A stretch of 6,560 nt of DNA from a bacterium. GTDB taxonomy: Bacteria > Verrucomicrobiota > Verrucomicrobiae > Limisphaerales > J093. Position numbers and translations under genes: made by a program. The notes beneath the pieces are model-generated. The model had not been told where the DNA came from. It saw only the letters and a list, made by a program, of their open reading frames with translations, and made no database searches. Positions 1 to 6,543 of the stretch are shown in pieces. Position 1 is the first letter of the stretch. Each line of letters begins with the position of its first letter. The stretch lies in contig JAKCAB010000443.1 of the NCBI GenBank assembly GCA_021839785.1, positions 1 to 6,560 on the forward strand, read 5' to 3'.

Positions 1-1086
<1,086 letters not shown>

Positions 1087-1105
1087 GATAAAGCAGGTTG
1101 GCGAA

Positions 1106-1135
1106 ATCGTTCGGTGCCGCAGCCGGCCTTGTCAA
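1106..1135 (-). promoter_or_regulatory. Possible promoter of the mutase gene
   Basis: On the minus strand a perfect TTGACA (complement of 1130-1135) is followed after 18 bases by AACGAT (complement of 1106-1111). AACGAT matches the -10 consensus at only three of six positions. The start codon at 1086 would lie about 20 bases beyond the -10 box. The -35 is good, the -10 poor, so this is a weak prediction. Confidence 0.25.
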
Positions 1136-1148
1136 TACCAAGGCCGGC
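1122..1148. repeat. 10-bp stem hairpin in the divergent intergenic region
   Basis: GCCGGCCTTG (1122-1131) and its exact reverse complement CAAGGCCGGC (1139-1148) enclose a 7-base loop. It lies between the divergent mutase and ThuA-domain genes. Neither strand shows a T-run, so a rho-independent terminator is unlikely. Read on the minus strand, the loop and its edge contain TTGACA (complement of 1130-1135), so the palindrome overlaps a possible -35 box of the mutase gene. It could be an operator or simply a dispersed hairpin repeat. Confidence 0.6.
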
Positions 1149-1187
1149 GTTGCCGGGACTCCGCGCATAAAAAACGGCATTGGCAGT

Positions 1188-1202
1188 CCCGCCCGAGGCG
1201 GG
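1188..1202. repeat. Short GC hairpin upstream of the ThuA-domain gene
   Basis: CCCGCC, a CGA loop and GGCGGG form a 6-bp perfect stem. It sits 46 bases before the ATG at 1249, close to a very weak promoter-like pair (TTGGCA at 1180-1185 and TAGTTT at 1204-1209, 18 bases apart). It may affect expression of the ThuA-domain gene, but no function can be assigned. Confidence 0.35.
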
Positions 1203-1248
1203 GTAGTTTCGACATCGAGATTCGTTGTTCAACCAATTAAGTTCACCC

Positions 1249-2064
1249 ATGTCTGTAAACTTGACCGTTTTACTGGCGGCCTCGCTGACGCTCGGCGTGG
1301 CCACCGAACAAGCCTCGCTGGCCGCGGAGGCGAACCCCCTGAAGGTGCTCCTCGTCGCTGGCGGTTGCTGCCACGATTACGCAACGCAGAAGGACATTCT
1401 GAAGCGGGGCATCGAGGCGCGGGCCAATGCGGTGGTGGACATCGTGTACGTGGCCGACGGCAGCACCCGCCCGAAACTGCCGATCTACGGCCATCCCGAT
1501 TACGCCAAGGGCTACGACGTCGTCATCCACGACGAATGTGCCGCCGATGTGAACGACCCCGCCGTGGTCCAAGGTGTTCTCCAGCCGCACCGGCAAGGCA
1601 TCCCCGGCGTGAATCTCCACTGCGGGATGCACTGCTACCGCATCGGCAATCCGAACGATCCCGTCACGCCGGGCACGCCCCACGGGTTCTGGTTCGAGTA
1701 CCTGGGCCTACAGTCCAGCGGCCACGGGGCACAGGCGCCCATCGCCATCCATTTTCTAGACTCCAACGACCCGATCACGAGAGGATTGGCGGATTGGACC
1801 ACCATCAACGAGGAACTCTACAACAACGTTCACCTCTTCGAGGGCACGCACCCGCTGGCCCGGGGCAAACAGGGCCGGAGCGAAACCGTGGTCGCCTGGA
1901 CGAACCTTTACCAAGGCAAGACGCGCGTGTTCAGCACGACCATCGGGCACAACAACCAAACGGTGGCAGACCCGCGCTACCTCGACCTCGTGACGCGCGG
2001 CCTGCTCTGGGCCTGTGGCAAGCTCGGTGAAGACGGAAAGCCGCAGCCGGGCTACGGCAAGTAA
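1249..2064 (+). CDS. Exported ThuA-domain protein (GATase1-like fold)
   Basis: A 271-residue protein of the ThuA family (trehalose-utilisation-like, PF06283), a class I glutamine amidotransferase-like fold. Most members have unknown activity and are thought to act on sugars or glycosides. Residues 1-26 look like a signal peptide: a hydrophobic core (LTVLLAASLTLGVA) and a likely cleavage near SLAA/EAN, though the n-region lacks the usual Lys or Arg. The domain starts with KVLLVAGGCCHDY (32-44); HDEC at 94-97 and NLHCGMHCYR at 122-131 form its core; the C-terminal GHNNQTVADPRYLDL and LLWACGKL are typical of the family end. An in-frame TTG at 1225 would put eight residues before the signal peptide, so the ATG at 1249 is preferred. 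No good ribosome-binding site is visible for either. It stands alone, with divergent and downstream neighbours of unrelated function. The fold call is good; substrate unknown. Confidence 0.85.
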   Translation: MSVNLTVLLAASLTLGVATEQASLAAEANPLKVLLVAGGCCHDYATQKDILKRGIEARANAVVDIVYVADGSTRPKLPIYGHPDYAKGYDVVIHDECAADVNDPAVVQGVLQPHRQGIPGVNLHCGMHCYRIGNPNDPVTPGTPHGFWFEYLGLQSSGHGAQAPIAIHFLDSNDPITRGLADWTTINEELYNNVHLFEGTHPLARGKQGRSETVVAWTNLYQGKTRVFSTTIGHNNQTVADPRYLDLVTRGLLWACGKLGEDGKPQPGYGK

Positions 2065-2538
2065 GCCGGGGCAAATCTGCCGGAACCTCCGCACAGAATC
2101 CGGGCTCGCGGAGCGACGCGCTCTCCGCTGAGTCGTCAGGCTCCACCCGATCCGCGCTACCATCCTCCAGGTTGTGACGAACACTATCGCTTTGTCCGCC
2201 GAGGGTGGGTTCAAGTCGGCGGCAATGCCGATTGGCTTGAAACGGGCTGCCTGTTAGCGTCTTCGCATGACGGTGCATTCCCAAGTTGGCGGGGCGAGGG
2301 GCGACCGAATCCACGGCGCGCCGGCTTCCAGCCGGCTTTGCGAGTACGGCACCGGTTCCGCGTTCCGCCACGCCCAAAGCCGGCTGGAAGCCGGCGCGCC
2401 GACAACTTCGAGATGCAATGTTCGCACGACTGTGACAACTAAGGCACCTGCTGGGCCACCCGGCTCGTCTCCCGCCTCGGCGACCGGCCGCACATATCGA
2501 AACCCAAGATGACGGATTCCGGTACACTCGTAATCCCC
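2065..2538. other. 474-bp gene-free region between the ThuA and ligase genes
   Basis: No open frame here has coding character or a recognisable product. It holds a small hairpin soon after the ThuA stop codon (GAGCG, ACG, CGCTC at 2111-2123, no T-run) and the large inverted repeat at 2314-2401. The promoter for the glutamine synthetase-like gene should lie in 2402-2530, but no convincing -35/-10 pair was found. Confidence 0.6.
2314..2401. repeat. 27-bp perfect inverted repeat, REP/BIME-like
   Basis: The arm at 2314-2340 is the exact reverse complement of 2375-2401, with 34 bases between them. Each arm also folds on itself: GCCGGCT, three bases, AGCCGGC at 2320-2336 and again at 2379-2395, and each arm carries the palindrome GGCGCGCC near its outer end. 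Two hairpins in opposite orientation around a short spacer is the layout of bacterial interspersed mosaic elements built from REP units. No transposase or terminal duplication is visible. The arms would also pair into one long stem in transcripts. It is probably one copy of a dispersed family; copy number cannot be judged from one window. Confidence 0.8.
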
Positions 2539-3885
2539 ATGACCCTCGCCCAACTCAAATCCCAGGTTAAGTCCGGCGTCATCGATACGATCCTCGTCGC
2601 CTTTCCCGACCCGTTCGGCCGGTTGGTCGGGAAACGGTTCACCGCCGACTTCTTTCTCGACTCGGTCGTCAAGCACGGCACTCACGGCTGCAACTACCTG
2701 CTGACCGTGAACCTCGACATGGATCCGCTCGACGGCTTCAAGGTCGCCAACTGGGCCGCCGGTTTTGGCGACTTCGCCTTCCGCCCCGACCTGTCCACGT
2801 TGCGGGTGCTGCCCTGGCAACCCGGCGCCGCCTTGGTGATCTGCGACATCGCGCGCGGGGACGGTTCGCTCGTCGCCGAAGCCCCGCGTTCGGTGCTGCG
2901 CCGGCAACTGGACGGGATCGCGGCCCAGGGGATGACCTGCTTTTGCGCGAGCGAGCTGGAGTTCTACCTGTTCAACCAGACCTACCACGCGGCGTTCCAG
3001 AGCGGCTACCGCGACCTCCAGCCGTCCAGCGACTACCGCATCGATTACCACCTCATGCAACCCACGCGCGACGAGCCGCTCATGCGCGCCATCCGCAACG
3101 GCATGACCGCGGCGCGAGTGCCGGTCGAGAGCAGCAAGGGCGAGTGGAGCCGCGGCCAGCACGAGATCAACTTCACCTACGCCGAACCGTTGCCGATGGC
3201 CGACATGCACGCGCTCTTCAAGCAGGGCGTGAAGGAAATTGCCGAGCAGCACGGCAAGGCGATTTCGTTCATGGCGAAACTGGCGCCCAGCGAGGCGGGC
3301 AACTCGTGCCACCTCCACGTGAGCCTGTGGAGGGGCGGAATGCCGTTGTTTTGGGATGCCAAAACCCGTGGCGGCTCCAAGCTTTTTCGCCAATTCCTCG
3401 GCGGTTTGATGAAATATTCGTCGGAGTTGTGCCTGTTCTTTGCGCCGACGATCAACAGCTACAAACGCTTCCAGCCTGGAAGTTGGGCGCCGACCCGGAT
3501 GGCGTGGGCCACTGACAATCGCACCACCGGATTTCGCATCGTCGGCCACGGAAACGGCTTCCGGATCGAGAACCGCATGCCGGGCGCGGACGCGAATCCA
3601 TATCTCGCTTTCGCCGCGATGCTGGCCGCCGGCATGGCTGGGGTGAACGAAGGGCTGGATTGCGGCGATCAATACGCCGGCAACGCCTACGTGGATCCCA
3701 AGCTGACCCGCCTGCCGAGCAGCCTGCGCGACGCCACCGACCTCATCGACAAATCGAAGCTGGCCCGCGCCGCTTTCGGCGACGACGTGGTGGACTTTTA
3801 CGTCCGCCACGCACGGATCGAGCATCAGTCCTTCAGCGAGGCCGTGACCGACTGGGAAAGACAGCGGTATTTCGAGCGGATTTGA
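2539..3885 (+). CDS. Glutamine synthetase family protein, probable gamma-glutamyl amine ligase (PuuA-like)
   Basis: A 448-residue cytoplasmic ATP-dependent ligase of the glutamine synthetase fold, joining glutamate to ammonia or an amine through gamma-glutamyl phosphate. Metal and substrate residues of the family are visible: ELEF at 139-142, KGEWSRGQHEI at 200-210, GNSCHLHVSLW at 254-264, NSYKR at 306-310, DNRTTGFRI at 326-334 and ENRMPGADANPY at 344-355. The GlnA loop around Asp50 (DGSS type), which binds ammonium, is not recognisable; residues 46-60 read HGTHGCNYLLTVNLD. This favours an organic amine as acceptor, as in PuuA, but is inference. The ATG at 2539 gives the usual beginning (MTLAQLKSQVKSGVIDT); the ATG at 2509 would add ten atypical residues. 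Neither has a clear ribosome-binding site. The last 60 bases recur at 4609-4668, beyond a toxin-antitoxin cassette. Family is firm; substrate is not. Confidence 0.92.
   Translation: MTLAQLKSQVKSGVIDTILVAFPDPFGRLVGKRFTADFFLDSVVKHGTHGCNYLLTVNLDMDPLDGFKVANWAAGFGDFAFRPDLSTLRVLPWQPGAALVICDIARGDGSLVAEAPRSVLRRQLDGIAAQGMTCFCASELEFYLFNQTYHAAFQSGYRDLQPSSDYRIDYHLMQPTRDEPLMRAIRNGMTAARVPVESSKGEWSRGQHEINFTYAEPLPMADMHALFKQGVKEIAEQHGKAISFMAKLAPSEAGNSCHLHVSLWRGGMPLFWDAKTRGGSKLFRQFLGGLMKYSSELCLFFAPTINSYKRFQPGSWAPTRMAWATDNRTTGFRIVGHGNGFRIENRMPGADANPYLAFAAMLAAGMAGVNEGLDCGDQYAGNAYVDPKLTRLPSSLRDATDLIDKSKLARAAFGDDVVDFYVRHARIEHQSFSEAVTDWERQRYFERI
3826..3885 (+). repeat. Copy 1 of a 60-bp direct repeat: 3' end of the ligase gene
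   Basis: These bases encode the last 19 residues (QSFSEAVTDWERQRYFERI) and stop codon of the glutamine synthetase-like protein. They match 4609-4668 at 53 of 60 positions, 783 bases downstream. The final 24 bases, ending in the TGA, are identical, and similarity stops at the first base after the stop codon. The two copies bracket the toxin-antitoxin genes. Confidence 0.9.
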
Positions 3886-3914
3886 GGCGCCGGCGAACAG
3901 TGCTGTCGCAATAG

Positions 3915-3937
3915 TTGACAATACTTGGCGGTATCTT
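3915..3937 (+). promoter_or_regulatory. Promoter/operator region of the toxin-antitoxin operon
   Basis: A perfect TTGACA (3915-3920) lies 29 bases before the antitoxin ATG. A -10-like TATCTT (3932-3937) follows after only 11 bases, too close to pair with it in the standard way. TATCTT alone would place transcription start near 3944, giving a very short leader. Between them ATAC (3921-3924) and GTAT (3931-3934) form a short inverted repeat, a plausible site for the ribbon-helix-helix antitoxin, which in this class usually represses its own operon. Location is well supported; exact boxes are not. Confidence 0.4.
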
Positions 3938-3949
3938 AGCGTGGCCAGC

Positions 3950-4216
3950 ATGAAGATGACGACGATGAACGTCTCGCTGACCCCGGAGCAGTCCGAGTAT
4001 GTGCGGCGGAACGTCGAACGTGACTTCGGCAACGCCAGCGAGTTCTTCCGGGAATTGATCCGGGAACGCATGCGCCGGGAGATCGAGGCCGATCTGGCCG
4101 TGCTGAATGCCACCAACCAGTTCGCGCCTGCGGGACCCAGCGCAGCAGAGCTTGACCAGGTGCTCGCGGTGCAGCGACAGGTGCGCAAGGATTTCAAGCG
4201 TGCGGGTCGTCTTTGA
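3950..4216 (+). CDS. ParD-like ribbon-helix-helix antitoxin
   Basis: An 88-residue antitoxin expected to bind and neutralise the adjoining PIN-domain toxin and to repress the operon. The N-terminus has ribbon-helix-helix form: the strand MNVSLTPEQ at residues 6-14, helix 1 around SEYVRRNVERD, the turn FGNASEF at 26-32 and helix 2 FFRELIRERMRRE at 32-44. This resembles ParD-type antitoxins (MNVSL followed by a G-x-AS-E turn). The remaining charged half (45-88) should be the toxin-binding tail. Possible starts are GTG 3941, ATG 3950 and ATG 3956; 3950 is preferred because it fits the very short leader implied by the upstream TATCTT. The stop codon overlaps the toxin start by 17 bases, so the two are translationally coupled. 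It begins 64 bases after the ligase stop codon and appears to be part of an inserted cassette. Confidence 0.86.
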   Translation: MKMTTMNVSLTPEQSEYVRRNVERDFGNASEFFRELIRERMRREIEADLAVLNATNQFAPAGPSAAELDQVLAVQRQVRKDFKRAGRL

Positions 4217-4601
4217 CGCCAACGTCGTTGTGGCCGGCGTCTGCTGGCAGGGAGAGGGGTGGCTGTGCCTGCTCAAGATGGCCCGACGACAGGTGTTCGC
4301 TTACGGCACGGAGTTCACTTTGGCAGAGACGCGTGAAACCACCGTGCGCGTGATTCGCGAACAGGCGCCGGCTCACAACGCCACTGCGCGGCTTGCCTGG
4401 TATCTCGACCGGGTGCGACGGGTGGACCCGGCACCGCTGGGCAAACAACGGAGTCGCGATGCCCACGATGATCCTTACCTGGCGGCGGCGCTGGCGGCGC
4501 ACGCTGCCGTCGTGGTAACCTACGATCGGGATTTGTTGGTCCTCGAAAAGCCATTCGGAGTCCGCATTCTTCGCCCGGCAGATTTTTTGCGACTCGTTTA
4601 G
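4200..4601 (+). CDS. PIN-domain ribonuclease toxin (PIN_3/COG1569-like)
   Basis: A 133-residue PIN-domain protein, the toxin of a type II module; such proteins are magnesium-dependent endoribonucleases that cut tRNA, rRNA or mRNA when free of antitoxin. The acidic residues expected at the active site are present: Asp6 in VVFDANV, Glu43 or Glu46 in TLAETRET, Asp91 in RDAHDDPYLAAAL (86-98), and Asp109 or Asp111 in TYDRDLL. The C-terminus GVRILRPADFLRLV also fits the family, and the length is complete. It starts at GTG 4200 inside the end of the antitoxin gene; the frame stays open upstream, but those residues lie in the antitoxin coding region and lack PIN character. All catalytic acids are kept, so the toxin looks functional. 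The target RNA cannot be told from sequence. Eight bases after the stop codon begins the second copy of the ligase gene end. Confidence 0.9.
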   Translation: MRVVFDANVVVAGVCWQGEGWLCLLKMARRQVFAYGTEFTLAETRETTVRVIREQAPAHNATARLAWYLDRVRRVDPAPLGKQRSRDAHDDPYLAAALAAHAAVVVTYDRDLLVLEKPFGVRILRPADFLRLV

Positions 4602-4608
4602 AGACCTA

Positions 4609-4668
4609 CAGACGCTCAGCGACGCTGTGACCGATTGGGAAAGGCAGCGGTATTTCGAGCGGATTTGA
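4609..4668 (+). pseudogene. Copy 2 of the repeat: detached 3' end of a glutamine synthetase-like gene
   Basis: Translates in frame as QTLSDAVTDWERQRYFERI plus TGA, against QSFSEAVTDWERQRYFERI at the end of the intact gene. Of seven base differences, three (GCC/GCT, GAC/GAT, AGA/AGG) are silent; the other four give three conservative changes (S/T, F/L, E/D). That pattern suggests the copy diverged while coding, in another allele or paralogue, rather than decaying after a local duplication. Nothing ligase-like lies upstream of 4609, where the toxin gene ends. It has no start codon and cannot be expressed alone. It is either the original gene end displaced by an insertion or the remnant of a second ligase gene. 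Confidence 0.88.
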
Positions 4669-4690
4669 ACGAGGTGAACTCGCCTCGTTC
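4667..4690. terminator. Possible bidirectional terminator hairpin between convergent genes
   Basis: GAACGAGG (4667-4674) and CCTCGTTC (4683-4690) form a perfect 8-bp stem around an 8-base loop. The stem begins within the stop codon of the detached ligase end and lies 31 bases from the stop codon of the convergent guanylyltransferase gene. No T-run follows on either strand, so it is not a classical intrinsic terminator. Its position suits transcript-end formation in both directions, perhaps first serving the original ligase gene. Confidence 0.4.
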
Positions 4691-4720
4691 GCGGCGGCAT
4701 CCGCCAGTTCTCAGCCGCAG

Positions 4721-6226
4721 TCAACCGCGGTTTGCGGCGCGCTGGGCGTAAAGCCGGCGGAAATTGGCGCGCGCCGGAATCTGCTGCGCCGAGAGCCGTT
4801 CGCTTTCGAGCCAGCACCGGGCAAAGGCTGGATTCGGCACTGGGTTTCTCCCGAAGAGCCATTCCAGAAATGCCGGTTCAACTTTGCCGGCGGGGAGGAT
4901 CGGGAACAGCGGCGCGGTGAAGATGTCCTGGCCGGGCGCCAGTCCCGCGGCAGCGGCGTCGATACCCCGCGCGCGGAACCAATCCGCTGCCGGCTTTCCC
5001 CGCCACAACGTGCCAGGCGCGTCCACGGCGCCGCGGAACGCGTCGTCGATGCCGCAATAGCGCAGGCAGTAATCCGTCTCGCCGACCGGCGTGAAGTCCA
5101 GGCACACGCCAGGTTCGAGCCGCAATTGCCAGTCGTTCGCCGGCACCCCCACCAAGACGTGGTCATGCGCCAGATGCCAGGAGCGCGGGATGGTGCTGTT
5201 CTCCGCCCAAAGCGTGCGGTTTTGGTCGGGGTCGAGCGCGGCTTCGAAGCGGCAGTTCTGAACGTATTGGTCCACGATCCGCTCCGGCGCACCGCCTGTT
5301 TCGTGCGCCCTGGCAAGCTCCAGTCTTCGCAGCGCCGAAACGGATTCCACGATCTGCCGGCCGGTGCCGAAATGGTGGAACTCCGGTTGCGGCAACCGCA
5401 CCACTGCGGACGTGAGCGCGCCGATCTCGACGTCCGGCATCGCGGGCGCACTACCCAGCGAGAGGCCGAATTGGTCGTATAACTCGTACCGTTTCGCCAG
5501 CCCACCAGCGAACTCGGCGCGGGCGGCATTCCAGGCGCAACACCGGAGCAGCACGTCCACCGCCCGCGCGCTGAGCACCCACAGGCCGGTGTCCACCAGA
5601 TAGTCATAGTCGGCGGCGAGCTCGCGGATGCGGCCCGGCGGAGGCTTTTGCAGAAAGAACGCGAGTTCGGCCGGGCTGGCATGTGGCGTGAAGAAGACAC
5701 CATGCCGCGCGGCCCTTTCCGGCGGGACGGACATGCCGAAGCCGAGCACATCCACGTCCGGTAGCGGCGGGAGAGGCTCGCCGAACCGGAGCAGCGTGTC
5801 GCCGCTGGCGATCATGACCGCGGCGCGCGGCGGTGCCTGGCGGAGCACGCGCTCGCAGAACGGCAGTTGCAGGTCGAGCAAGGTGCACGGAACTGGCGGC
5901 CCGCTTGAATTGGCCAGCGACGGCACGGGCATCAACGGTTTGCCCACCGCCGCGTAAGCCGGCAAACGACGGCTCTCACCCGCGCCGTGAATGATCAATT
6001 TGCGGCTGGCCCGCAGCCAGTCGGCGAAATCCGCTCCCCCGCCGGTGGCCCGCCAGGCTGCCACGAGCAGATGCGCGGTGCCACCGCCGGAGCCGAGTTT
6101 CTGGCCCGGCGGGTCGCCGGCCGCGAACCACTGCGGACGCGGGCGCTGCTCTAGTTCCTCGAACAGCACCGCCATCGCGGGCGGCAGCGAAACCAGGCGT
6201 TGGTTGGCGGACGGCGGCCGTTGCAT
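4721..6226 (-). CDS. Fucose-1-phosphate guanylyltransferase (stand-alone Fkp N-terminal half)
   Basis: Predicted to make GDP-L-fucose from L-fucose-1-phosphate and GTP, the second step of fucose salvage, in the cytoplasm. The 501 residues resemble the N-terminal half of Bacteroides Fkp: an early segment with SLPPAMAVLFEELE and WFAAGDPPGQKLGSGGGTAHLL (33-54), the nucleotidyltransferase loop HGAGESRRLPAYAAVGKPLMP (80-100), LLDLQLP (116-122), MIASGD (138-143), DVDVLGFGMSV (157-167), YLVDTGLWVLS (209-219) and YDQFGLSLG (250-258). A region resembling the central domain follows (WAENSTIP 340-347, LVGVPANDW 358-366), ending in ARANFRRLYAQR (485-496). The roughly 950-residue Fkp continues from here into a GHMP fucokinase, absent in this window. 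The ATG at 6226 matches the start of Fkp; a TTG at 6316 would add 30 atypical residues. No ribosome-binding site is evident. Convergent with the ligase/toxin region. Family firm; activity on fucose inferred. Confidence 0.9.
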   Translation of the reverse strand: MQRPPSANQRLVSLPPAMAVLFEELEQRPRPQWFAAGDPPGQKLGSGGGTAHLLVAAWRATGGGADFADWLRASRKLIIHGAGESRRLPAYAAVGKPLMPVPSLANSSGPPVPCTLLDLQLPFCERVLRQAPPRAAVMIASGDTLLRFGEPLPPLPDVDVLGFGMSVPPERAARHGVFFTPHASPAELAFFLQKPPPGRIRELAADYDYLVDTGLWVLSARAVDVLLRCCAWNAARAEFAGGLAKRYELYDQFGLSLGSAPAMPDVEIGALTSAVVRLPQPEFHHFGTGRQIVESVSALRRLELARAHETGGAPERIVDQYVQNCRFEAALDPDQNRTLWAENSTIPRSWHLAHDHVLVGVPANDWQLRLEPGVCLDFTPVGETDYCLRYCGIDDAFRGAVDAPGTLWRGKPAADWFRARGIDAAAAGLAPGQDIFTAPLFPILPAGKVEPAFLEWLFGRNPVPNPAFARCWLESERLSAQQIPARANFRRLYAQRAANRG

Positions 6227-6386
6227 AGACGCGGGCAATTCTTTGGGAACCAGGAGGGCGTGTCGAGCCGGGGCAGAAGCCAGAAGCCAAGGCTGCAGAA
6301 GCGTTGTCCTGCCCAAGCCAGCTAGGGCGGGCTGCCCCCCTCCCGCCGGGAACCACGGCTGATTCGACGGCGCAGATGTTCCTTTC

Positions 6387-6403
6387 GGTGGGGCAAGACT
6401 CCG
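6387..6403. repeat. Direct repeat, left copy (17 bp)
   Basis: GGTGGGGCAAGACTCCG recurs at 6544-6560 with one mismatch (A to G at the ninth base). The copies lie 157 bases apart and bracket the palindrome at 6443-6506. Confidence 0.75.
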
Positions 6404-6442
6404 TCGCGCCCTGCGATCTCAGCCACCGAAGCCCGGATTTTG

Positions 6443-6506
6443 AATGAGGAACGCAGGAAAGCCGGAAGGCCCAGCCCGCGGTTCCTGAATTCCTGCGTTC
6501 CTCATT
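6443..6506. repeat. 17-bp perfect inverted repeat (long hairpin)
   Basis: AATGAGGAACGCAGGAA (6443-6459) pairs exactly with TTCCTGCGTTCCTCATT (6490-6506). Inside, GGAA (6464-6467) pairs with TTCC (6482-6485), so the stem continues imperfectly towards a loop of about 14 bases. It sits between two near-identical direct repeats, 39 and 37 bases from the palindrome. No T-run adjoins the stem. It may be a small non-autonomous or REP-type repeat, or a transcription barrier serving a gene beyond the right edge. Confidence 0.8.
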
Positions 6507-6543
6507 GGACCTCGGCGTCTCCGCGACTCCGTGGCAGTTCCAA

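Noticed and set aside
2111..2123. Hairpin after the ThuA-domain gene as an intrinsic terminator
   Set aside because: Only a 5-bp stem and no T-run; noted as a structure in the intergenic region only.
2314..2401. Insertion sequence or CRISPR repeat
   Set aside because: There is one inverted pair, no transposase and no regularly spaced array; a REP/BIME-like unit explains it better.
1756..2527. Minus-strand open frames over the ThuA gene end and the following intergenic region
   Set aside because: They overlap a conserved gene antisense and run through repeat sequence; no known domain or start signal.
2254..4197. Long open frame (647 codons) on the minus strand
   Set aside because: It lies antisense to the well-supported glutamine synthetase-like gene and the antitoxin, has no recognisable domain, and its end comes from the inverted-repeat region. 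High GC content produces such shadow frames.
3886..4608. Integrase or transposase gene within the cassette
   Set aside because: Only the antitoxin and toxin genes fit in this interval; no tyrosine or serine recombinase motifs are present, so any mobility would need enzymes from elsewhere.
4711..5751. Open frame of 346 codons on the minus strand, rich in Arg and Ser
   Set aside because: Another frame of the guanylyltransferase gene; composition is typical of out-of-frame GC-rich sequence and no motif is present.
6227..6316. TTG start extending the guanylyltransferase by 30 residues
   Set aside because: The added residues do not resemble Fkp, whose own N-terminus lines up with the ATG at 6226.
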